Of a stretch of DNA of 64,000 bases, positions 37,334-48,300 are shown one piece after another. This DNA is from Alitta virens. Its lineage: Eukaryota; Annelida; Polychaeta; Phyllodocida; Nereididae. Numbering within the stretch: the stretch's first letter is position 1; every line of letters starts with the position of its first letter. Location of the stretch: NCBI GenBank assembly GCA_932294295.1, contig OW028579.1, forward strand, positions 28,159,250-28,223,249, given 5' to 3'. A model generated the notes under the pieces. That model was not told the DNA's origin. It made no database searches and saw nothing but the letters and a program-made list of their open reading frames with translations. Made by a program: the position numbers and the translations under genes.

Positions 37334-37402
37334 CAGCATCCTTTTGACGTCAGCAACATCCGTGCCAACGCTGAAACAATTTGGAAAGCTGTCTGGGATA
37401 AA
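37334..37402. mobile_element. Right half of the split MITE
   Basis: Ends with AAACAATTTGGAAAGCTGTC and TGGGATA, the inverted counterpart of the arm at 30215-30250. The pair shows that the LTR element inserted into this MITE. Confidence 0.7.
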
Positions 37403-39323
37403 ATTATGCGTGTGACACGATCTTTAACCTATGTTGATTTGCTTTTTAAAGTGCTTGCAGTTTTTGTTGAGTAATGAAATTTCGATAGAACATGTAGGCT
37501 TGGGGTGTTTTGTCAATTTTTTACGTCCTTTTCATTCTAAAAATATTGTACTGTCTCTCCTACAAATGTAAATGGCTTTGAGTCCTTTATTCTCATCAAA
37601 GAGCTTAACTGTTCAATGTCCACTGTCTCAATAGCTTACCACAGAAACTGTAGCTCTATAGCATATAGTCAGCCATCTGCCAGAAGCAGATGTAATGATG
37701 GGATGATAAGGCTCGGAGTCCACACCATGTTATACATTTACCCCCGATTACAATGACTGCCATGGCCATAAGTTCTCGGACACTTGTAATAGATGGTGAC
37801 TAGCCTATGGTGCCTTGATCATGCATCATCCTTTTATATTGCAATGACCTGCATGTCGGTCAGTTTAACTTTAGGTCCATTGATGCTAGGGTCATGGAAC
37901 TGCAGGTAATGTACCTTAGAGGAAGACCTTGAAGGAGTTCCAAAATGGACGACTTAGTCTGTTTTTCGGTCACAAGGGACAAACTCATCTGCAACCTTGT
38001 GGCTCTTCACTAGACCCCCACTGGTCAGCAAAGTATGTGGAAAACAAGGCTGTAAAGATGATCCCTAAAGAAACTAAATAAAGAAAAAGTGCCATTAAAC
38101 AAAAACCAAATTAAAATTTGCAATCGTCCAGATACATATCTAATACTTTAGCTTCATTACACCTGTAGAACAGTGGATTCGTGTGGAAATGGTTTATTAA
38201 CTTATTTTAATTGTGAAATTGAGAAAACTACGGACTTGCCAGCGCTATCCTGTGTGAAACTTATTATCCACTAGGGATGTTGAAACGTCGCAGGAGCCCT
38301 CTTGTGAGTTTTGGCAGAACTAGACGGCCATGTTCACATAATGCTGTCATGTTATCAAGTAAACATGAGATCAAAAATAGTGCAGAAATCGATGATAATT
38401 GGAAGAAATCAACCATATCTGAGCGCAATACAATAGAAAAAAGGTATGTCTAACCCTAGAGCAGGTGTATTTCGTGTGGCAAACATTTATTAAAAGGCTA
38501 GTTCCCACACAAGCCGAAAATTCAATATTTTTTCATCCAGGACTTTGTAACCCTGTCCTGTGGACAGGGGACTTGTAGCTACCCTTGGCAGTGCTTGAAC
38601 TGAAAACCATTTGCCACAGCTGTATACCCTTGGCAGGCCTGTTCAAGCACAAGTCTTTCTCAGCTGCAACCTGGGGAGTATACTAATCAGTGCACCAGAC
38701 TATGCACTCTATAGCCAAGTTCCCATTTACACCTGGGTAGAGTTTAGCAAAGAGTTTAAAAGGATTTGCATTCTTAGTTCCTCCTCGCCATTGTGAAACA
38801 ACTTTTGGCTCGTAAATTGTCCGCAAAAATCTATTCAGTAACTGTAAAGTACCATTGGTGAACGTTTTCAATAATAATAAAAGAAATGTAACTATAACAA
38901 TTACAAAACAATATACATATTTTATTTACAGTTTTATGTATAAAAGTATGATTATATGAGATTCACGTAACATGGTGAAATTCATAAAAATGGCAAGAAG
39001 CTACAGCTCAATTCTTTTGGCACTTCTAAATATATTTTCTTAACATTTTGCATATTGTGATGCTTCATAAGGCATCTCTATGATATGATATAATGTGACA
39101 TAACGTAGATATCCTAACTACTGATAATATACCTAAAAAGCATAGACACGCTGTAAAAAAAGCTAATTTTAATAGCTACTTCTATTTTGTTTCCGTCTTT
39201 CAAAAATGTTTTCCTCCACACATTACATGTTGGCCCAGTGTCTGCAATGTCTGTGCAATGTTGGGCCACTGTTGGCCCCTCGGGTATGCTATTGGGGTCT
39301 ATATTTTGGCAGGTATCGTTTTA
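37403..39323. other. Intergenic, 3' flank of the SLC5 gene
   Basis: No gene recognised. About 38560-38800 looks like a degenerate SINE body (CTCAGCTGCAACCTGGGGAG, then CCCATTTACACCTGGGTAGA, a tail motif familiar from many animal SINEs), low confidence. A MITE-like block rich in GTTGGCC words lies at 39218-39300. A candidate poly(A) signal for the SLC5 gene (AATAAA on the minus strand) is at 38936-38931. Confidence 0.4.
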
Positions 39324-42300
39324 TCACAGATGAGTATTATGATCTTTTTCTGGCCCATTATAAGGTGGAGGATCGTCTTCAGAAAATCCAGGGTTCGATA
39401 ATCCAGTATCATTAACCTTTTTCGTGGGAAGTGTGGTTCCATTTGGATCGACTTTGGCATGTGGAGCCTTCTCTCCCGGTTCTTCAACTTGTTCTACATC
39501 CTGCAAAAGTGTTTTTAAAAGGTATGTTACAATCAGGCAGGATTTTGATGCGCATTCAAATTGTCATTGAAGTGTCATTTAAAGATTACTATGGCCTTTT
39601 ATGGCTATGGTTAGATAGCTACCAATTATGTTAGGGTAATTATTAGTAAAAAGTATAACTCATTGATGGTTTCATTGCCGAAAACCTTGCCGGGTAAAGG
39701 AATGTTACTATGAGTGCCCACCCATAAGAAAAAAGAGCTATTGCCCCCCCCCCCCTATAAAAAAAAATACTACAGAAACATAAAATGAAAACAATTAGAT
39801 GGGAAACTGCATTATCCCAGATAGCATTCCAAATCGGGCCAGCGTTGATATCGCCAACATCATGCCGACATTGATACGATTTGGAATGCTATCTGATCTG
39901 GGATGATTGTTAAGGTTTACACCCTGCCAATATGCTGAAACCATCAGGAAACCCAGCTTTGGCAACTTTGGCCAGACACAATGCTCACACAACTCCACAC
40001 CAGATCCTTTCTTTAAAACAACATTCAAATTGGTTTAATTATTTACTGGGCTTTGGCAATATTTAGGTGAGCTTCATTATGAGGTAGATTACAGGCAAGG
40101 GGTCCAAACTTAGTCTTGAGATAGGATGCTCTTTGCATTATAACTCACCTTATCATAATCAACATAACAGGAGAGGCAACTTCTGATACTAGCAGGAAGA
40201 CAACAACATATGTTGGATAAGATTGGGTACGTCAGGCTCGGATCAACTTCATTTGCTTTCTTTGGTCCTAAACATAACACAAAAAGAGAAAGGGTGCATT
40301 TAACTGCCGCACTTACATAAAGGTGTTTAAATAAACTATTGCAACATACTGTTAATACAAACATAGGCTGTACTGCAGCAAAACCCCCAGCGACTGACCA
40401 CATACTGACAGTCTTACACACAATGAAGATTGTATTCTTTTTTTTCTAAATTTTCTCAACATAGCTGACACATGTCAATGTGATTAAAAGGCTCTACTAG
40501 GCCTTAAAGACATAACATTTCGTTAGGGTCAGTGTATCAGTGCTCGAGTTATACTCCGGAAATGCTGCCATCCACCACAGGTGCTAACAATAACCCTGTT
40601 TGAACTTCGTTCACTGAGGGTTAAAAATATACTCATAGACTCTTTCAGTTGATGCAAATTGAAATAGCATAATTCAAATGTTGATGCAAATTGATATAGT
40701 ATAATAAGTACAGTATAGTATTATAAGATTTTGATGAAAATTGAAATAGCACATTAGTACAATTGAAATAACATAATTAAGGATGGCAACTGATTCTTCA
40801 TAATGTAATTTAAAAATGACTGTCAATGGTTAACTTATGTCATTGTACCTAACAAGTGATAGATTAATTCAAATTCGTTGTCGAAGCAGCTTTACCTGCG
40901 CTTGCTGTTGGGTCAACATTTTGCTGTCCTAATGTGCTATTTGGGAGTTTTTTTTAGATACTAGGTTCTTAGTTTACCTGTAATTAGACTGACGACTATT
41001 CCCACTGCACAGGCGACGCCTACTGCAAACGTCCCGTACCAAATGTAAGAAATGGCATAGAATGAGTAGATGCCACCTCTGAAAGTTAAGAGAATGTTTA
41101 GGTAATGGTGTGTGTCTTGATGTGAGGGTTTTCAGACTACACTCTTTGAGTTTAGATATAGGACCACACTTTAAAATGGCAACCAAATGCCAAAAAAGGG
41201 AAATATCTCCAATACTAATTGCCACATAAACACATTTTTGGTGTAGAGACAGGTTTTAGGGGTGAGGTGGTCTTAACGGAGAGGTTATACATAAACCAGA
41301 TGGTCTTAATAGTGAGGTAGTCTTAAGAACAGAGAGGTTGTATGTAAACAAGATGATCTTAATAGTCAGGTGGTCTTAAGAACAGAGAGGCTGTATAGGA
41401 ACAAGATGGTCCTAATAGTGAGGTGGTCTTAATAATGAGCTGTTTATTAAATTTTAATAGTAGTGAGGTGGTCTATGAGTGAATTGGTCTTTACAGAGAG
41501 GTTGTAATGGCTTAATAGTGAGGTGGTGCATGGAGTCACTAGTAAGGTGGTCTGTGTGTGAGGCGGTCTTAACAGATAGATTGTACATAAACAAGATGGT
41601 CTTAATAATGAGGTGGTATTAATCGCTAATTAAACTGTATGAACACAATTCCATTCAGTACATTTTTTGACATTGATTGCACTGTATAGTTTAGAGTAAT
41701 AGTGACCAATGTAGGCCTACAGTACAATATACTAAAAAAAAGTGAAAGAAAAAAGCAACAAACTGTTTATGTTGTTGACAAATATGCATTGTTCATGGAT
41801 ATCCTAACTTTTAATCAATTATCTTAGAAATACAAGCAATTGTGACTCTTGTTATGGGGGTGGGGGCAAGAATAATACAGGGGTCAAATTGTTTTGCCTG
41901 GGAAGCTGAGAGCAACACAATACACCTATTGTCACTGACAAGGTCATCAAAATATCATGTGATATAATGTTATTGCACCCCCATTCTTATCTATTAATAT
42001 TCTACTATAAAAAATTTGGGCTGTAAAATATATTGTTCACTTTGCTACTTGTGTGGATTTATCAATCACGAAGTTGAAGGAAAATATATAAACTGACTTC
42101 TTCCCCTAACAGTCCTCCAGTTGTTCTATACTTAAGGTCATGTCCAATACTTAATGGAACAGCACAATATACTGGTTTATAATCTGGAGCAATCAAGCAA
42201 TCAATCAATCAATCAATCTTGAACCATCAAGTTACATTATTCCCACAACACTAATTAAAGTCAGTGTGCTATGCTCAGAATCATTGAATTCATTGCAGTG

Positions 42301-45300
42301 AATAGACACAAGGAGTGGCACATACAAATGTAAATCAAACATGGAATTTTCAAACCACAGTCTACTGTAGCAATATGTCATATCATAATATTATACCTCA
42401 TTACAAAGAAAAAATTCTAAACTTATATATAATTATATTCTTTCCATCAATGCTATAGCATAATAAGGGCTCAGCTCCTAAAGCCCTAAAAAATTACATT
42501 GAATGAACCCTGTGACCTAGCTTGACCTCTAGCCCTGAAAACCCCAGAGTGTTTCGTTGTATACCGTGAGGTTGTATTACCGTAATTGTAATGTTGTGCG
42601 AGTCTTTTGAAATTTTCCAGCAACATGTTATTATATGATTAGCAAGTTTAATGTACACTTTCAACAGATGGCAGCACCTGTCAGTCACTTTACATCATCT
42701 AGCGGTAACCAACATGATATCATGCAGATAGTGGTTATGACACTTCGAAGGTTCATGTGAGCATATACATGCGATATGACATTTTAAAATATAAAAGCTA
42801 CAATGCTTTCAGCATTTACTTTATCAGTATTGAATATCAGAGTAATTGTAGATGTTATTAAACTTTCAATGGTTTAATAGGCAAAAACACGATATGAAAT
42901 TTTCAAGCTCAGGCGATCTTTTACACTATAAGAGCTACAATATCATGCAAAAGCTCATTAAAAAGAGGAGAGTTTAAGCTTTCAGCATTTTTCATGGGCT
43001 CTGTAGCCTTATTCTAAGCTGAGATATAAGCGGCTGTAAATTGCAACTTTGGTGCCCTCTAGCATCTGGACAGTTTGACCTACTGACCTAATTTTTCATA
43101 TTTAAGTTTACCTAATCAGATTTTTCCTTTCTTGGTTTTTCTGATTTTAAAGATGTATACTGCACTCTATTCAAAATATGATTTTTAAATTGATAACTCA
43201 GGCCTCGTAGTCTATAATGACACATTTTATGCAGCAAAATGTCATGATCCAACGTATCAAATGCTTTTGATAGGTCTTGGAATATATCCATGCAGTATTT
43301 TCTATTGGTCAAGTATTCAATAATCCTATTTTGCAGTTCCAATATTAGAGCATGACTCAGCCAAGAAAACACATAATCACGGCAACTGGGAATTTGAATA
43401 TTTAGCTATATACTATTCGCATATTATAAAACCTGTATATCATACTTCTGTAGGCGTAGCTTTAGATAGACTTAAGGGGCGTTCACACTATCACGTATAA
43501 GACCTACGTATGACCACGTACATAAGAAAATTGGCTATACGTGCTCACGCGTGGCTTTGTTAATCACATATAACTTCTTTCTATGAGCGTACGTGGGGCA
43601 ATCATAGATTGCTCGGCGGACGTCCATCAAACACTCGCCAAAAGGATGTCCGTAAAACGCTCGCCAGACATCCGCTGCCAATCATCCATGAGTCATCCTT
43701 GAGGCATCCTTGAGGCATCCGTGAGGAACTCGTAAATCGCTCATAGATCGTACGTAGATCGCTCGTAGATCGTACGTAGATCGCTCGTAGATCGCCCGTG
43801 GGAGTGAATGGCGAGTATATACGGATGGTCAGTGGCCACGTATGGCTGTACGTAGGACGTACGTAGGACGTACATAGGACGTACATAGGATGTACGTAGG
43901 ACGTACGTAGGACGCTTGCCTGATTCCCGAGCAAGTCACTTAACTAATTTAAACAGTTACCTCGTAGAACGTCCGCTAAAGTTTTAAACATGTTTAAAGA
44001 TTTTTCCTCTCTTCACGTTTGCCCGTGAGTGGTGAAGCGCAACCAGGAGTGATCTACGAATTAGCGCGAGTATACGTAAAAGGCTTGGCGAGTGAATCAC
44101 GTATGGCCAAGAATGAACAGGAGTGAAAAGATATTTTCATACGTGGTCATCCGTAGCTCTTATTTGTGATAGTGTGAACGCCCCTTTAGTAAGTAGAGCT
44201 ATAGTTATATGTGACATGCGTATCTTTTCTGGAATAAACAAATGTCAATAAAAGCCATATATAATATCTGTGTACACTAAATTTTGCTCCAGTTTTTGTG
44301 TTAAACAGGTATTGTGTTATGAAAATGTTTGGTAAGCTGATGAAAGGAAGAGACATTTCCAAAATTATTACATTTCACTTTACTTACCTCTGAGCACCCC
44401 CAGTTGTAGCAGCAGTTGTGAAATCATCCATTATTGGTGTTGTGTAATTATACATTGTTGATGTCATCCAAGACATGGTGGAGTTGAAGGTGGAGTTATC
44501 TACTGGGCAAGCCGCTATGCTGACCGGAGACTTTGGAACAAATGGTTTGTATATTTGGGCACCAACACCCAACCACATAGTGAAAATCAGACTGGTAAAA
44601 AAACCAGCGATGGCACCCTGAAGCGATAAGTAACATATTAAATATTTGGAAGTATTTGATAACACTATCTAAAAAATTTCCAAGTGTTTAGGATGGCATG
44701 CCAAATCGGGTCGACATTGTTCCAACGTTTGCGAATGGTAGTCAACGTCGCGTTAGTTCGAACCAATGTCGTGCCAATGTAGCAAGGTATTTGGGTGTGC
44801 TTAAGTTTATCCAGATTTCATGTCATTACTACATGAAAATAAACGATTCTATTCTAAGATGTGATGAAACTACTGTTCTCAAAATGAATTGCTTTTGCAT
44901 AATTTAAAATATGTGTTAGTTTACGTATATTACAAACTTAAGTATTTTCTTTCAAATATCAAAATGCCTATACTAACAATGTTATTGGCAAAGGGATATA
45001 TAATTCCTAATGTGAAAATTCCCAGCTGGGGCCCACCAATCATTCCAAAAACGGCCAACGCAGCCTGAAAAAAAAAACCATAGGCATTAATTCATGCAGA
45101 TATTTCTGCAATATATGTCATCATGAAGGGATAATCACGGTCTTCACCAATACACAAAAAACAAATTAGAAATGCTATTTTATCACCACAAGGGGAGACA
45201 CTTAACCTACCTGCAAGACGCCCCCTAGCTGAGCAGCAAGGAACGTCAGAGCAATGCACAAGGCCCCAAAACACAGCACTGAAATGTTAAAAAAGCCAAT

Positions 45301-48300
45301 AATACATAAAAATTTCAACATTCTATGGAGCAGGTTTGCACTCAGTCTGCTGCCTCAGGCACACACAATATATTAAAATGGTAGAGCGATATTTACCTTA
45401 AAACAATTAAATTATTTTGCCAAGTGATCATTACCAAATTTAGAATTACATGTATATACCTTTTGGTATTTTTGTCAATTTTCTGACTGTTTTACTTAAA
45501 AACTAATTACAGTGGAACCTCACCATTATGACCACCAAGTTGCTGGACATTTTCCTGGCCTAATACCGATTAATTCTTGAAAGAGAGTTAAATAGAATTA
45601 CTGGAATTGGTCCTAATGGTGAGGTTGTCTCAATATTGAGGTGGTATTAAAGGGTTCCAATGTACACAGTCAAAATCAATCCGTTTATTTTTCGTTTGAG
45701 GTTAATCATATATTGGAAGTACACATTACCGTAATACACCACTTAAATGACAATCTCACCTATGACTTTTGAAAGCATTGTGGCACTTTTTTCTGTGATA
45801 TTGGTACAGCAATGTGGTTTTATAATATCTTCCAGAACAACGGCAGCCAGAGAGTTCAGACTTGAAGAGATTGTACTGAAATAATTGGAGGATCATATTA
45901 GCTATAAATAAAATATCAATGTTTTTTTTTACAAATATGTTTATGAAAAATAGATAATAAAGTTAATTTGTGAGTTTTTAAGTGGTTAATCATTGTTCAT
46001 TGAGAAAATATAGAAAACTGAAGTGAATGTCATATAATAATGTTAAATGGTTGTGTAATTATACATTGTTGATGTCATCCAAGACATGGTGGAGTTGAAG
46101 TTGGAGTTGAAGGTGGAGTTATCTACTAGTCTCTTAAGCCCCGTTTACACCATCACGAGCAAGAGAGATGAGTGACCATGCATGGACTATACTTGCTCAC
46201 TCGTGGTCAATAGGGAGGCTGTTAATCACGTATAAATTCTTTCGACGAGCATTCGTCGGACGTCCAGTGTGGCGGTCGATAGTTCAAGAGCCTTCCACGG
46301 ATATCCGCCGATCATTTCCCGAGTGTTCTACGAGCTTTACAAGATTGAACACTAGTGGATGGCGAGTATACACGATTGGACAGCCTCCTCTGTGTACCCG
46401 CGAGTGACCACGAGTGGCCGCGAGTGGCTTGGAATGGCCATAGACGTCCATAGATCACTCGCCAACTGCTCGCCAAGTGATTCCCATAAAAAGGTAAACA
46501 ATTTTGCAAAACGTTCGCCTAATTTTTAAACATGTTTAAACATGTTTAAAAATGTTTGCCCTCTCCATGGATATTCACGAGTGACCAGGAGCATTCTACA
46601 GGTATCCATTAATCGCTCTGCCAGTGAATGACGTTTGGACAAGGAATAAGCAGGAGTAAAATAAATTTGTCATCTGCTCTCACTTGCCATCCCCACTCGT
46701 GACAGTGTGAACGTTGCTTTAGGTAAAGAATCTCAGATACGCATTAATATGAAAAAAGGGGGAAAAAAGAAATATGAGAAGAAAACAACTGTCCTCATTT
46801 TCAGACACCAATGTCAATGACTGGGGTTGTGAGGTAGGTCCAACTTAAGTAGGACAAATTCACAGTGTCATGTTCTAAAGTTTTGAAGAATGAACTATAG
46901 AGGAGTACACTGTAGGTTAGTGAAAATCTTTAAAAAAAATGATAAAATATAGGACAAAAAAGTGTTCACATTTTAAGATACAGACATAAACACTAACGTC
47001 ACTGAAAATGGCCAACATAGCAACTGCTTTAAGTAAGGTCACAGCCTGTGATATATTTTTTTTTTCTCAAGCATTTACTGTTCACGTGAAAAGCCGTTCC
47101 CTGGAGCTTTCTTTTTGACACACAAAATATATTGTGCCATCACTGCAAAATAAAAATTAAACTTAAAAGTATAAAATAACTAAATTGTAAAGCAATAACA
47201 TCTTGCTCACCTCAGTGCTCCACTAAACAAAGATGCAGTGAAAAGACCAGGCAGACCTTTGATGTTATATAATTCATCCATAACATAGCGAGGTAAAAGC
47301 TAAAAAAATAAAGGAAAATATGGCCAAATTAATTATTTTGTTATTGCAGCTGTGCATTTTATCGTGTACATAAGTGTTTCATTAGAAATGATAGAATATG
47401 TCCTTATTGGAAATGGTAAAAATTCTAGTGGGGTGGATTGGGACAAATTTGATTAACTGTCAAGTTGTATAGACTAGCCTTGATACTCTTAATTAAATTA
47501 ATGATAATCTTTAAGACTTAAATCATCACTAAATGATGTCATAATCTTGTAATAAGTAAATAGACTTGCATTTTTACTCTAGGTGCGTCTTGATATACAC
47601 CAATTGGGCCAAACAAGGTAGCATGCCAGATTTGGACAACATCAATAAGGCATGTTATCTGGGAAAGTTCATTAATTAGTATTTTCACTGGGCTGTTAAT
47701 TTCACAGTCAATTAATCAGTATCGTCACTCAGCTGTCATTTTACAAACATAAATCACCTTTCATTAAAGCACTTTTTAGCTAAATTACCAAAATGTATAA
47801 GGCAGGACTGCCATTTGTGCATCATGACTCAATGCTGTTCCATCATCAGCACTAAATTGTAACCAATCCAATGTTGGCCTGAGTGGACACAATATTACAT
47901 CAAACAGTGGTTACTATGGTTGCAAATATTGCATAGCCTCCAGTTTAATTGTGTTTTCCCCTTGAAGCATGGTCAACAGACCTGAACAGAAACCTTGAGG
48001 GAATTGCATTATAGTAAAATGGAAAATGTAGAACACTTCTGTCAGATGCATGGTTGCACATGATGATTACCGCTTATATAAAAACATAGTAACTAAAATC
48101 TTTGTGTGCTAGTATGGATCTAGCCAATTTGAAAGTAATGGTGTGAAGAATACATAGTCATCTTGAAAATAATCCTGAAACTATACTGAAATAATACATT
48201 TGCATAGTGGTTAAGCACTCCCTTAATCGGGTTGTGTTAGGTTCAAATCCTGGGCTATAGGGATTTAACTTATAAGTATTTATGGTTGCACTTGCCCATC

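Noticed and set aside
30288..37347. Open frames of 107-135 codons repeated at about 30288-30747 and 36918-37347
   Set aside because: They lie in the LTRs and are conserved only because the LTRs are copies of each other.
43602..43934. 110-codon minus-strand frame with repeated [17 protein letters not shown] periods
   Set aside because: Encoded by the CGTACG-rich palindromic array inside a MITE; low-complexity and without homology.
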